Source of the DNA: Betaproteobacteria bacterium
Lineage (GTDB): Bacteria; Pseudomonadota; Gammaproteobacteria; Burkholderiales; Ga0077523
Direction: 5' to 3'
Length of the DNA stretch: 64,000 nucleotides
Assembly (NCBI GenBank): GCA_016125475.1
Contig: WGLR01000010.1
Coordinates: forward strand, 1 to 64,000
Made by a program: the position numbers and the translations under genes. Below the pieces are notes generated by a model. That model worked only from the letters and a program-made list of their open reading frames with translations. It did not search any database and was not told where the DNA came from. Of this stretch, positions 38,844 to 48,618 are shown one piece after another (the first letter of the stretch is position 1; the number at the start of each line of letters is the position of its first letter).

Positions 38844-39767
38844 ATGCCCACTGCCTTCATCCGCCACGACGAATGCGCCCGTCACGACATGGGCGAGCAC
38901 CACCCCGAGTGTCCCGCACGCCTGGGGGCCGTCGAGGACCAGCTGATCGCTTCGGGACTGCTGCAGGCGCTGGACGTCCACGATGCGCCGGTCGCGCAGC
39001 GCGAGCATCTCGTGCGGGTGCACGACCCGGCGTACGTCGACGCGCTCTTCGCGGCCTCCCCGGAGCGGGGATGGGTCCATCTCGACCCCGATACTGCGAT
39101 GAACCCCTTCACGCTCCAGGCCGCGCTGCGTGCAGCCGGAGGGGGTGTGCTCGCGACGGATCTCGTCCTGCGCGGAGACGCGGAGAATGCCTTCTGCAAC
39201 GTGCGTCCGCCGGGCCACCACGCAGAACGGCACCGCGCGATGGGGTTCTGCTTCTTCAACAACGTCGCCGTGGCCGCGGCCCACGCGCTCGAGCATCACG
39301 GGCTCGAGCGCGTGGCGATCGTCGACTTCGACGTTCATCACGGCAACGGGACGGAGGACATCTTCCGGGACGACCCGCGCGTGATGATGGTGTCCACGTT
39401 CCAGCATCCGTTCTACCCCTACAGCGGGGCGGAGGGACGCTCGGATCGCATGGTCAACGTGCCGCTCGCGGCCTACAGCGGGAGCCGCGAATTCCGGGAA
39501 GCCGTGGACACCGCCTGGATGCCGGCGCTCGAACGGTTCGCTCCCCGGATGTTCTTCGTGTCCGCGGGATTCGACGCCCACCGGGAGGACGACATGGCGT
39601 CGCTCGCACTGGTCGAGGCGGACTACGCGTGGGTGACGAAGCGGATCACGGACCTGGCGGAGCGGATCGCGGGCGGACGTGTCGTGTCCCTGCTCGAGGG
39701 AGGCTACGCCCTGCATGCGCTCGGCCGCAGCGTGACTGCCCATCTGCGGGTGCTGGCCGGCCTCTGA
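38844..39767 (+). CDS. HDAC-type deacetylase (class II / acetylpolyamine amidohydrolase family)
   Basis: A 307-residue zinc-dependent deacetylase. Visible active-site motifs are [20 protein letters not shown] (His pair), [12 protein letters not shown] (zinc Asp and His), [11 protein letters not shown] (zinc Asp) and LEGGYAL. Substrates in this family include acetyl-lysine of proteins and acetylpolyamines; the sequence does not decide which. It follows the MCP by 70 bp on the same strand and lies near the Pat-like acetyltransferase. Confidence 0.92.
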   Translation: MPTAFIRHDECARHDMGEHHPECPARLGAVEDQLIASGLLQALDVHDAPVAQREHLVRVHDPAYVDALFAASPERGWVHLDPDTAMNPFTLQAALRAAGGGVLATDLVLRGDAENAFCNVRPPGHHAERHRAMGFCFFNNVAVAAAHALEHHGLERVAIVDFDVHHGNGTEDIFRDDPRVMMVSTFQHPFYPYSGAEGRSDRMVNVPLAAYSGSREFREAVDTAWMPALERFAPRMFFVSAGFDAHREDDMASLALVEADYAWVTKRITDLAERIAGGRVVSLLEGGYALHALGRSVTAHLRVLAGL

Positions 39768-39828
39768 TCGCGGACGGTGCCGGTGGCTCCCGACGGAAGT
39801 CCGCGGGCGGGAGGGATCGCGCGCCCCG

Positions 39829-40197
39829 TCAGAGGATCAGCGCGGCTGCGACCTTGCGTCCTTCGGCGAGCAGGATGTTGTAGGTGCGGCAGGCCGCGGC
39901 GGTGTTCATGATCTCCACGCCGATTCGCGCGGCAGAGAGGTGTGCGTACACGCGAGGATGCACGAGCCGGTGGCTGGGGCCCGTGCCGAGCAGGACGATC
40001 TCCAGCGGCAGGTCCGCGAACAGGTTCAGGCTCTCGGGCGTGAGACGTTCGGGGGAGTCGACGTCCCACGACTCGACCGGCCTGTCGGGGAACACGATCA
40101 GACTCGATCGGTAAGGCTGGCCATTGACGGCCACGTAGTCCTCGCCGTACCCCGAGACCGCGTTCTGGCCCTCGAAGCGGTCCATGTGAAGTTTCAA
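39829..40197 (-). CDS. Mth938-like domain protein (DUF498)
   Basis: A 122-residue protein of the Mth938/NDUFAF3 fold, with [19 protein letters not shown] and [20 protein letters not shown]. The eukaryotic relative is a complex I assembly factor; the bacterial role is unknown. It is divergent from the aminotransferase at 40294. ATG start. Confidence 0.85.
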   Translation of the reverse strand: MKLHMDRFEGQNAVSGYGEDYVAVNGQPYRSSLIVFPDRPVESWDVDSPERLTPESLNLFADLPLEIVLLGTGPSHRLVHPRVYAHLSAARIGVEIMNTAAACRTYNILLAEGRKVAAALIL

Positions 40198-40293
40198 TGC
40201 CCGGCCTCCGGTTTGCGGAACATTCCGCCGCCCACTAACATTGCGGTTCGTTCAGCCCGATGCCGGGCTTTCAGTCTGTGGAGTTCCAGGATC

Positions 40294-41505
40294 ATGCACG
40301 AGTTCCCGAGGATCAAGCGCCTCCCCCCGTACGTCTTCAACATCACGGGCGAGCTCAAGGCGGCGGCGCGACGGCGGGGCGAGGACATCGTGGATTTTGG
40401 CATGGGCAATCCGGATCAGCCCACCCCCCGGCACATCGTGGACAAGCTGGTCGAGTCCGCGCAGCGTACCGACACGCACCGTTACTCCGTTTCCAAGGGG
40501 ATCCCGCGCCTGCGCCGCGCGATCACGAACTGGTACAAGTCACGTTTCGACGTCGACCTCGACCCCGACAGCGAGGCGATCGTCACGATCGGATCGAAGG
40601 AGGGCATTGCCCACCTCGCGCTCGCGACGCTCGACCGTGGCGACATCGTGCTCGTCCCCAATCCCAGCTATCCGATCCACATCTACGGTCCGGTCATCGC
40701 GGGGGCGGACATCCGGCACGTGCCGCTCGTGCCCGGCGTCGATTTCTTCGAGGAACTGGAAAGGGCCATCCGGGATTCCTATCCCAAGCCCAAGATGCTC
40801 ATCCTGAACTTCCCCGCGAATCCGACGGCCCAGTGCGTGGAGCTTCCGTTCTTCGAACGCATCATCGCTCTCGCACGGGAGCACGACATCTTCGTGGTGC
40901 ACGACCTGGCCTATGCCGACATCGTGTTCGACGGGTGGAAGTGCCCGTCGATCCTCCAGGTGCCCGGTGCGAAGGACGTGGCCGTCGAGTTCTTCACGCT
41001 CTCGAAGAGCTACAACATGGCCGGATGGCGCGTGGGCTTCATGGTGGGCAACCGGGAGCTCGTGTCGGCGCTCGGCCGCATGAAGAGCTACCACGACTAC
41101 GGGACCTTCACGCCGATCCAGATCGCCTCCATCGTCGCCCTCGAGGGGCCGCAGGACTGCGTCCGCGAGGTCCAGGGCATGTACCAGCGCCGGCGCGACG
41201 TGCTCGCGACCGGGCTCCACGCGCTCGACTGGATGGTGGAGATCCCGAAGGCGACGATGTACATCTGGGCCCAGCTGCCGGAGCCCTATCGGGCAATGGG
41301 GTCGCTCGAATTCTCCAAGAAGCTGCTCGCCGACGCCAAGGTGGCCGTGTCGCCCGGCGTGGGTTTCGGCGAATACGGTGACGATCACGTCCGTTTCTCG
41401 CTGATCGAGAACGAGGCCCGGATCCGCCAGGCCGTGCGGGGCATCCGCGACATGTTCCGGCGTGACGGCCTGCTCACGGCGGCCCAGTTCGCGCGCGTGG
41501 GCTGA
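40294..41505 (+). CDS. alaC: PLP-dependent aminotransferase, AlaC-like
   Basis: A 403-residue class I/II aminotransferase. The PLP lysine is in [14 protein letters not shown] (about residue 236), with the pyrimidine-ring Asp in [10 protein letters not shown]. It resembles AlaC (glutamate-pyruvate transaminase), which often sits just before hom and thrC in betaproteobacteria. The start is ATG 40294; the frame is open further upstream across the divergent gene. It is the first gene of the alaC-GNAT-hom-thrC run. Confidence 0.92.
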   Translation: MHEFPRIKRLPPYVFNITGELKAAARRRGEDIVDFGMGNPDQPTPRHIVDKLVESAQRTDTHRYSVSKGIPRLRRAITNWYKSRFDVDLDPDSEAIVTIGSKEGIAHLALATLDRGDIVLVPNPSYPIHIYGPVIAGADIRHVPLVPGVDFFEELERAIRDSYPKPKMLILNFPANPTAQCVELPFFERIIALAREHDIFVVHDLAYADIVFDGWKCPSILQVPGAKDVAVEFFTLSKSYNMAGWRVGFMVGNRELVSALGRMKSYHDYGTFTPIQIASIVALEGPQDCVREVQGMYQRRRDVLATGLHALDWMVEIPKATMYIWAQLPEPYRAMGSLEFSKKLLADAKVAVSPGVGFGEYGDDHVRFSLIENEARIRQAVRGIRDMFRRDGLLTAAQFARVG

Positions 41506-41581
41506 TCCCCGTGTACGGGGCTGCCCCGACGGGGGCGACACTGGCAGGCGCAGGCGGCGTGGCGGTCGGGGAGTTCATGCC

Positions 41582-42028
41582 GTGACACCCGAGGTGATCC
41601 GGGTCTCGGCGGCCGACGGGCGCCTGCTCGAACCCGCGTGGCTGGCGGCGGCGGAGGCCGTGCACCGCCAGCTTCGGCCGGGTCTCGAATCCGACTACGC
41701 CGGCCAGATGGCGGGCGTGTTCGCCGACGGCGGCGAGATGGTCGTCGCCCTCGTGGCCGGCCAGGTGGCAGGGGTCGCGGTGTTCCGTCTGTTTCGCAAC
41801 ACGCACGTGGGCCGCCGCTTCTACGTGGACGATCTCGTGACGGACGACGACCAGCGTTCCCGGGGCGTCGGGCACGCCCTGATCGCCTGGCTCGAACGCG
41901 AGGCGGCGTCGCGTGGTTGTGCGGGCGTGGAACTCGAGTCCGGCACACAGCGCACGCGCGCGCACCGCTTCTACTTTCGGGAGGGGTTCGCCATCCCCAG
42001 TTTCAGCTTCAGGAAGACGATTGGATGA
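41582..42028 (+). CDS. GNAT-family N-acetyltransferase
   Basis: A 148-residue acetyltransferase. The acetyl-CoA loop is QRSRGVGHAL, preceded by FYVDDLVTDD and followed by FYFREGFAIPSFSF. The start is taken as GTG 41582, with GGGGAG about nine bases upstream; earlier in-frame residues are Arg-rich and not conserved. The stop overlaps the hom start as ATGA, so the two are coupled. The substrate is unknown. Confidence 0.85.
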   Translation: MTPEVIRVSAADGRLLEPAWLAAAEAVHRQLRPGLESDYAGQMAGVFADGGEMVVALVAGQVAGVAVFRLFRNTHVGRRFYVDDLVTDDDQRSRGVGHALIAWLEREAASRGCAGVELESGTQRTRAHRFYFREGFAIPSFSFRKTIG

Positions 42029-43341
42029 AACCGATTCAGGTTGGACTGCTCGGCATCGGTACCGTCGGTGGCGGCACCTACAACGTCCTGCGACGTAACC
42101 AGAGCGAGATACTCCGGCGCGCGGGGCGCGGTATCGAGATCACCACGGTAGCCGACAGGGACCTCGAGAGGGCACGGCGCATCGTCGGGCCGGACGTGAA
42201 GGTCACGGACGATGCCTTCGCGGTCGTGCGCGACCCTGCGATCGACATCGTGGTCGAGCTCATCGGCGGCTACACGGTCGCGAAGGATCTCATTCTCGAG
42301 GCCATCGCGAACGGCAAGCACGTGGTCACGGCGAACAAGGCCCTGCTCGCGAAATTCGGCAACGAGATCTTCGCCAAGGCTCAGGCGAAGGGCGTGATGG
42401 TCGCCTTCGAGGCCGCGGTCGCGGGCGGCATTCCCATCATCAAGGCGCTGCGCGAGGGGCTCACGGCGAACCGCATCGAGTGGATCGCCGGGATCATCAA
42501 CGGCACGAGCAACTTCATCCTCTCCGAGATGCGCGACAAGGGGCTGCCTTTCGACGTCGTGCTGAAGGAGGCGCAGCGGCTCGGCTATGCGGAGGCCGAT
42601 CCCACGTTCGACATCGAGGGCGTCGATGCCGCGCACAAGCTCACGATCATGGCCGCCATCGGGTTCGGCGTGCCGATGCAGTTCGAGCGGGCCTATACGG
42701 AGGGGATCTCGCGGCTCACGCGCGAGGACATCCGCTACGCCGAGGAACTCGGCTACCGGATCAAGCTCCTGGGCATCACGCGCCGGACCGCGAAGGGCAT
42801 CGAACTGCGTGTGCACCCGACACTGATCCCCGCCCGGCGGCTCATTGCGAACGTCGAAGGGGTCATGAATGCCGTGCTGGTCAAGGCCGACGCCGTCGGG
42901 CCCACGCTCTACTATGGTGCCGGGGCGGGCGCCGAACCGACCGGTTCCGCGGTCGTGGCGGATCTCGTGGACGTCACGCGCATGCACACCGCGGATCCGG
43001 AGCATCGCGTGCCGCATCTCGCGTTTCAGCCTGACCAGCTGTCCGACACGCCTATCCTGCCCATGGACGACGTCGAGACGGCCTACTACCTGCGCCTGCG
43101 GGTTCAGGACCGGCCGGGTGTCCTCGCGGACATCACGCGGATCCTCGCGGATCACGCGATCTCGATCGACGCGATGGTGCAGAAGGAGCCTGCGGAGGGG
43201 CAGGAACAGGTCGACATCGTGATGCTCACTCACCTCACCGTGGAACGTCAGGTGAACGCGGCGATCGCGAACATCGAGGCGCTGGAGAGCGTGACGGGCA
43301 AGGTGACGCGAATCCGGCTGGAGGAACTCGGCAAGTACTAG
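42025..43341 (+). CDS. hom: Homoserine dehydrogenase
   Basis: A 438-residue enzyme that reduces aspartate semialdehyde to homoserine. It has an N-terminal NAD(P)-binding motif (GLLGIGTVGGGTY), the catalytic domain with AVAGGIPIIKALREG and GIINGTSNFIL, and a C-terminal ACT domain (about 350-430, beginning LRLRVQDRPGVLADI) for feedback control by threonine. It overlaps the GNAT gene by four bases; thrC follows after 114 bp. Confidence 0.96.
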   Translation: MKPIQVGLLGIGTVGGGTYNVLRRNQSEILRRAGRGIEITTVADRDLERARRIVGPDVKVTDDAFAVVRDPAIDIVVELIGGYTVAKDLILEAIANGKHVVTANKALLAKFGNEIFAKAQAKGVMVAFEAAVAGGIPIIKALREGLTANRIEWIAGIINGTSNFILSEMRDKGLPFDVVLKEAQRLGYAEADPTFDIEGVDAAHKLTIMAAIGFGVPMQFERAYTEGISRLTREDIRYAEELGYRIKLLGITRRTAKGIELRVHPTLIPARRLIANVEGVMNAVLVKADAVGPTLYYGAGAGAEPTGSAVVADLVDVTRMHTADPEHRVPHLAFQPDQLSDTPILPMDDVETAYYLRLRVQDRPGVLADITRILADHAISIDAMVQKEPAEGQEQVDIVMLTHLTVERQVNAAIANIEALESVTGKVTRIRLEELGKY

Positions 43342-43455
43342 TCCCGGGCGCGTCCCGTCATCGCCCTGCGGGCTGCACGTTCGTGCGGGGCCGGGCGGGG
43401 CGACGGGGCGCTGCGTCGCCGGAAACTCGCTCCGACCAACATCGAGGTTGATCGC

Positions 43456-44868
43456 ATGAAGTACGTCTCCACCCGCGGCGGCATGGTGCCGACGCCGTTC
43501 ACAGAGATCCTGCTCGAGGGGCTCGCACCCGATGGCGGTCTGTCCATTCCGGATGTCTATCCGGTGGTCGATGCGCACACGCTCGGGCAATGGCGTTCGC
43601 TCGACTACCGCGCGCTCGCATTCGAGATCTTCCGCCTGTTTGCCCCCGATATCCCGTCCGCGGACCTGCGGGACATCGTGGATCGCACCTATACCGCGCG
43701 TGCATTCGGCTCCGACGCGATCACGCCGGTGACCGCGCTCGAGCCGGGACTGCACGTGCTGCACCTGTCGAACGGCCCGACGCTCGCGTTCAAGGACGTC
43801 GCGATGCAGTTGCTGGGCAATCTCTTCGAGTACGTGCTGGCCCGCAGGCACGAGGAGCTCAACATTCTCGGGGCCACCTCCGGCGACACCGGTTCCGCGG
43901 CCGAGTACGCGATGCGCGGCAAGCACGGGATACGCGTGTTCATGCTCTCGCCGCGCGGCAAGATGAGCCGCTTCCAGACCGCGCAGATGTACTCGCTGCA
44001 GGACGAGAACATCTTCAACGTCGCGGTGCAGGGCGTTTTCGATGACTGCCAGGATATGGTGAAGGCGGTCTCGAACGATCTGGAGTTCAAGGCGCGCTAC
44101 CGCATCGGCACGGTGAACTCGATCAACTGGGCCCGGCTCATGGCCCAGGTGGTCTACTACTTCAAGGCGTATTTCGCCGTGACGCAGCACGATGGCGAGC
44201 AGGTGAGCTTCTCGGTGCCGTCGGGCAATTTCGGGAACGTCTGTGCCGGGCACGTGGCGCGCATGATGGGGCTGCCGATCCGCAGGCTGGTGGTGGCCAC
44301 CAACGAGAACGACGTCCTCGACGAGTTCTTCCGGACAGGGCGCTATCGTGTGCGTGGGGCCGCGGACGTCGTTCAGACCACGAGCCCGTCCATGGACATC
44401 TCGAAGGCCTCGAACTTCGAGCGTTTCGTGTTCGACCTCGTCGGCCGTGATCCCGAGGTCGTCGCGGGTCTCTGGCGCGAGCTCGACCGCAGCGGGGAGT
44501 TCGACCTGACGAGTACGCCGCATTTCGCCCGGATCCCCGAATTCGGCTTCGTCTCGGGCAGCAGTTCGCATGCCGACCGGGTCGCGACGATTCGCGAGAT
44601 CCACGCGAAGTACGGGATCGTCGTCGATACGCACACGGCCGACGGCCTGAAGGCGGCAAACGCGCACAGGGAGCCCGGCATTCCGATGGTATGCCTCGAG
44701 ACCGCACAGCCCGCGAAATTCGCGGACACGATCCGCGAGGCTCTCGGAAGACTTCCGGAACTGCCCCCCGGCTTCGGAGATCTCGAGTCCCGCCCCCTTC
44801 GTTACGACGTCATGGAACCGTCCGTGGACGCGATCAAGGCCTACATCGCGCAGCGCTGCGCGCACTGA
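43456..44868 (+). CDS. thrC: Threonine synthase
   Basis: A 470-residue PLP enzyme that converts O-phosphohomoserine to threonine. It starts MKYVSTRGG; the PLP Lys is in NGPTLAFKDVAMQLLG (about residue 113), and the phosphate-binding loop is ATSGDTGSAAEYAM. It acts after hom. Homoserine kinase is not in the window. GAGG lies upstream of the ATG. Confidence 0.96.
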   Translation: MKYVSTRGGMVPTPFTEILLEGLAPDGGLSIPDVYPVVDAHTLGQWRSLDYRALAFEIFRLFAPDIPSADLRDIVDRTYTARAFGSDAITPVTALEPGLHVLHLSNGPTLAFKDVAMQLLGNLFEYVLARRHEELNILGATSGDTGSAAEYAMRGKHGIRVFMLSPRGKMSRFQTAQMYSLQDENIFNVAVQGVFDDCQDMVKAVSNDLEFKARYRIGTVNSINWARLMAQVVYYFKAYFAVTQHDGEQVSFSVPSGNFGNVCAGHVARMMGLPIRRLVVATNENDVLDEFFRTGRYRVRGAADVVQTTSPSMDISKASNFERFVFDLVGRDPEVVAGLWRELDRSGEFDLTSTPHFARIPEFGFVSGSSSHADRVATIREIHAKYGIVVDTHTADGLKAANAHREPGIPMVCLETAQPAKFADTIREALGRLPELPPGFGDLESRPLRYDVMEPSVDAIKAYIAQRCAH

Positions 44869-44884
44869 TCGACGGTCCCGGTCG

Positions 44885-46177
44885 TCACGCGCCCGCTCTG
44901 TCGGCCGTGACGGCGGCGAGCCACCTCGCGTGTCGTTTCGCGAGTTCGCGGCACAGGTCGGGAAGGGCGGCGGAAAGGTTCCGCTGCTCGGCGATGTCGC
45001 GGTCGAGATCGTAGAGGTGTTCGTCGCCGCTCTCGAACAGGTATTTCCACGGGCCGTGCCGAACGGCGTGCCGGTCGCGATCGGACCAGAAGAGCGTGCG
45101 CGTCGGCGGCGCGGGGACCTCGAGGAGCCGGACGACATCGCATCCATCACGATTCGCGTGCGGAGTTCCCGCCGCGCCCGCGGCGGTCAGCAGCGTTTCC
45201 GTGAGATCCATCGAACAGATCACCTCGTCGCGCGTACCCTGAAGTGATGCGTGTGCGGGCCAGCGCAGGATCGTCGGTACGCGGATGCCTCCCTCGCGCA
45301 GACTGCCCTTGCCGCCGGAGAGCGGGGTCTGCCGTGCGGGGCCGTCGCCGCCGTTGTCGGACGTGAACGCGACGAGGGTGTCGCGCGGGTGTCGACGGCG
45401 CGAGAGCGCGTCCAGCACCGCACCCACACCGGCGTCGAGCTCGCGCAGGGTGGCCGCATAGCTGCGTTCCGTGTCCCGTGGGTCGACGCCCGCGACGATC
45501 CACGGCCAGTGCGGTGCGGTATAGCTCAGGTTCAGGAAGAAGGGCCGGTCGGTGTGGCTCAGGACATACTCGACCGCCGTGTCCGTGAAGAGTCGCGTGA
45601 GGTAGCCGTGCCGGGTGACGGGATCGGCGTCGAGGAAGAGATCCGGGTTGTCGGCCTGGTCGAGGTGGGACAGGGGGTCGACCACGCCGCTGTGCGTGCC
45701 GAAGAACCTGTCGAAGCCGCTTCGCAACGGCCCGAACCGTGGCGGGTAGCCCAGGTGCCACTTGCCGATGAGTGCGGTGTCGTACCCGACGTCGCGCAGA
45801 CTCGAGGCGAGCGTCGGGACGGCCGGATCGAGGCCGGTGCGGAGGGTGTATTCGGACCGCGACGGCAGCGGACCGTCGGCACCCACCGGGAAACGCTGCG
45901 GATAGCACCCGGTCAGCAGGGCGCATCGTGTGGGCGTGCACCACGGCGATGCGGCGTAGGCGCTCGTGAAGCGCACACCTTCCTCCGCGAGTCGGTCGAT
46001 GTTCGGCGTGCGGAAGTCGGTTCTTCCGAAGCACGAAAGGTCGCCGAAGGCGAGGTCGTCCGCCACGATCAGGACGATGTCGGGTCGTCCGTCGGCGCAG
46101 CGTGCCGCGGACGGTTCACGCGCTGCCGCCGCGATGGCGGGGGCACAGGCGTACTGAAGGAAGCGGCGTCGGTGCAT
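44885..46177 (-). CDS. Tat-type exported arylsulfatase-like sulfatase
   Basis: A 430-residue sulfatase. The start is ATG 46177 (MHRRRFLQYACAPA), with a twin-Arg-like signal; upstream in-frame codons are not conserved. The formylglycine motif C-x-P-x-R is present as CTPTR, Cys80. Metal ligands appear in VADDLAFGD (Asp40, Asp41) and TSDNGGDGP, with GKWHLG in between. It would cleave sulfate esters. No formylglycine-generating enzyme is near. It is convergent with thrC, 16 bp away, and divergent from the helicase gene. Confidence 0.9.
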   Translation of the reverse strand: MHRRRFLQYACAPAIAAAAREPSAARCADGRPDIVLIVADDLAFGDLSCFGRTDFRTPNIDRLAEEGVRFTSAYAASPWCTPTRCALLTGCYPQRFPVGADGPLPSRSEYTLRTGLDPAVPTLASSLRDVGYDTALIGKWHLGYPPRFGPLRSGFDRFFGTHSGVVDPLSHLDQADNPDLFLDADPVTRHGYLTRLFTDTAVEYVLSHTDRPFFLNLSYTAPHWPWIVAGVDPRDTERSYAATLRELDAGVGAVLDALSRRRHPRDTLVAFTSDNGGDGPARQTPLSGGKGSLREGGIRVPTILRWPAHASLQGTRDEVICSMDLTETLLTAAGAAGTPHANRDGCDVVRLLEVPAPPTRTLFWSDRDRHAVRHGPWKYLFESGDEHLYDLDRDIAEQRNLSAALPDLCRELAKRHARWLAAVTADRAGA

Positions 46178-46287
46178 GGTCCGATTCTGCAACGCACGGG
46201 GAAGCCCCGCCAGCGCTCGCCCGACATCGGCACGGCCTGCGTGCCGGCGCGATCGAGGCTGCCGAATGCAGGCTAGAATTCCGGCCG

Positions 46288-48225
46288 ATGCCGACCATTG
46301 AAGACGTCTTCGCCCCGAACGGAACACTCGCGCGCGTGGTTCCCGGGTTCGCGGTCCGCCCCCAGCAGGTGGAGATGGCGCTGGCCATTCGCGACGCGAT
46401 CGACGCCCGCGAGGTGCTCGTGAGCGAGGCGGGAACCGGGACCGGCAAGACGTTCGCCTATCTCGTACCCGCGCTCCTGTCCGGGGGAAAGGTGATCATC
46501 TCGACCGGGACCAAGACCCTCCAGGACCAGCTTTTCACGCGGGACCTGCCGCTCGTGCGCGATGCGCTCGGTGTCCCGACCACCATCGCGCTGCTGAAGG
46601 GGCGGGCCAATTACGTCTGTCACCACCATCTGGAGCGCGCACTGAAGGATGGACGATTCGAGTCCCGGGAGGACGTCGCCCACCTTCAGCGGATCGAGCG
46701 GCACGCGCGAACGAGTGCCGACGGAGACAGGGGAGGCTTCGCGGACGTTCCCGAGGACGCGGGCGTCTGGGCGCACGTCACGTCGACCCGTGACAATTGC
46801 CTCGGCACGGAATGCCCGAGCTACAAGGACTGCTTCGTGATGAAGGCGCGGAAGCAGGCGCTGGAGGCGGACGTGGTGATCGTGAATCACCACCTCTTCT
46901 TCGCCGACGTCATGCTGCGGGACGAAGGCGTGGGGGAGCTCCTTCCCAGCTGCAACACGGTGATTCTCGACGAGGCTCACCAGTTGCCCGCGACCGCGAG
47001 CACGTTCTTCGGTGAGAGGTTCTCCACCGCTCAGGTGCTGGAACTCGCACGCGACACGAAGCTCGAGGCGGCAGCGGGTGCAGCGGATTTCCCCGAACTC
47101 GGCGAAGCGACTCGTGCCGCGGAAAAATCCGCGCGCGACCTTCGTCTCTGTTTTCCCGGCGACGCCGGGCGGTTCCCCGCGCGGCAGGCGCTCGCGAACG
47201 CGGCGGTCGTGTCGGCGCTGGACGTCCTGCAGCTGGCGCTGCAGCGCCTCGCGGACCTGCTCGAATTCCAGGCCGAACGCAGCGAAGGCCTCCAACGGTG
47301 TTCGGAGCGCGCGAAGGAACTCGTGGGACTGCTCGAACGCTGGCACGGCGATCCGGACCCGGATGCGGTGCAGTGGGTCGAGGTGTACAGCTCCTCGCTC
47401 CAGCTCCACTCGACGCCGCTGTCGGTCGGCCCGATCTTCCGCAAGCACGTGCTCGCGCAGCCGAAGGCCTGGGTCCTCACGTCCGCCACCCTCTCGGTGC
47501 GGGGTGACTTCTCGCACTACCTGTCCGAACTCGGTCTCGGAGACGTACGTACGGCGTGCTGGGAGAGTCCGTTCGATTTCCAGAACCAGTCCCTGCTGTA
47601 CGTACCCGAGGGGCTTCCCGATCCGAACAGCGAGGGTTACACACGTGCCGTGGTGCAGGCAGCGCTGCCGCTCATCGAAGCGAGTGGCGGCCGGGCTTTC
47701 TGTCTCTTCACGAGCCTGCGCGCCATGCGAATCGCACAGGAATGCCTCGGAGAACTGCTCGCGCGCAGGGGGTTGCCGTTTCCCGTGCTCGTGCAGGGCG
47801 ATGGCGCCAAGACGGAACTCCTCGAGCGATTCCGCAGCCTCGGCAATGCCGTGCTGCTGGGGAGCCACTCGTTCTGGGAGGGCGTGGACGTCCGCGGGCC
47901 TGCACTCTCGCTCGTCGTGATCGACCGTCTGCCGTTCGCGCCGCCCGACGACCCTGTCCTGCAGGCCCGTATCGAGCGCGTTCGCGCGGGGGGCGGCAAT
48001 CCGTTCATGGAGTACCAGCTCCCCCAGGCGGTGATCACGCTGAAACAGGGCGTGGGAAGGCTCATCCGGGACGACCGGGACTGGGGCGTGCTGACCATCT
48101 GCGATCCGCGGCTGGTCGGAAAGCCGTACGGCCGGCGCATCTGGCAGAGTCTTCCGCCGATGAAGCGTACACGCGTGCTCGACGAAGCCGTGTCGTTCTT
48201 CGAGAAGCGCTCCGTGGCAGCGTGA
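46288..48225 (+). CDS. DinG/YoaA-family ATP-dependent helicase
   Basis: A 645-residue superfamily 2 helicase of the XPD type. It has Walker A EAGTGTGKTFAYL (about 50-62), an iron-sulfur Cys cluster (Cys in NYVC, then CLGTECPSYKDC), DEAH box ILDEAHQLP and motif VI QGVGRLIR. The length and cluster fit YoaA-like proteins, which act in DNA repair. ATG 46288 is the first start that keeps family similarity. Confidence 0.92.
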   Translation: MPTIEDVFAPNGTLARVVPGFAVRPQQVEMALAIRDAIDAREVLVSEAGTGTGKTFAYLVPALLSGGKVIISTGTKTLQDQLFTRDLPLVRDALGVPTTIALLKGRANYVCHHHLERALKDGRFESREDVAHLQRIERHARTSADGDRGGFADVPEDAGVWAHVTSTRDNCLGTECPSYKDCFVMKARKQALEADVVIVNHHLFFADVMLRDEGVGELLPSCNTVILDEAHQLPATASTFFGERFSTAQVLELARDTKLEAAAGAADFPELGEATRAAEKSARDLRLCFPGDAGRFPARQALANAAVVSALDVLQLALQRLADLLEFQAERSEGLQRCSERAKELVGLLERWHGDPDPDAVQWVEVYSSSLQLHSTPLSVGPIFRKHVLAQPKAWVLTSATLSVRGDFSHYLSELGLGDVRTACWESPFDFQNQSLLYVPEGLPDPNSEGYTRAVVQAALPLIEASGGRAFCLFTSLRAMRIAQECLGELLARRGLPFPVLVQGDGAKTELLERFRSLGNAVLLGSHSFWEGVDVRGPALSLVVIDRLPFAPPDDPVLQARIERVRAGGGNPFMEYQLPQAVITLKQGVGRLIRDDRDWGVLTICDPRLVGKPYGRRIWQSLPPMKRTRVLDEAVSFFEKRSVAA

Positions 48226-48231
48226 CGCCGG

Positions 48232-48618
48232 TCAGTCCGCGAGCAGCCTGTACCCGGCATAGGCCATGCCGAGCCAGACGCCGAGGACCGCGACGAGACC
48301 CGCAAGGCTTCGCGGTCTCGGTCTTTTCTCCGACACCCAGCGGTCGGCCCGCATGCGACAGTCGGCCAGCACGTCCGGCGGGATCATCGCGAGGCAGAGC
48401 CAGATGCCCAGCGGCAGCAGGACCGCCTCGTCGAGATACCCGAGCACCGGGATGAAATCGGGGATCAGGTCGACCGGGCTCAGCGCGTAGGCGACGACGC
48501 AGACCGCGAGCAGTCTTGCGACCAGCGGCATGGCCGGATGGCGCGTCGCGAACCAGAGCGCGATCACGTCCCGCCGCAGGCGCCTGCCCCAGGCAACAAG
48601 CCTCTGGACGAGCCCCAT
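48232..48618 (-). CDS. YkvA-like DUF1232 membrane protein
   Basis: A 128-residue protein with the DUF1232 signature YALSPVDLIPDFIPVLGYLDEAVLLPLG and two or three membrane helices. Function unknown. The ATG overlaps the rimO stop by one base, so it is co-transcribed with rimO. Confidence 0.87.
   Translation of the reverse strand: MGLVQRLVAWGRRLRRDVIALWFATRHPAMPLVARLLAVCVVAYALSPVDLIPDFIPVLGYLDEAVLLPLGIWLCLAMIPPDVLADCRMRADRWVSEKRPRPRSLAGLVAVLGVWLGMAYAGYRLLAD

Noticed and set aside
41971-45150. A 1059-codon open frame on the - strand across hom and thrC
   Set aside because: Same reason: it is antisense to two certain enzymes and has no recognisable motif.
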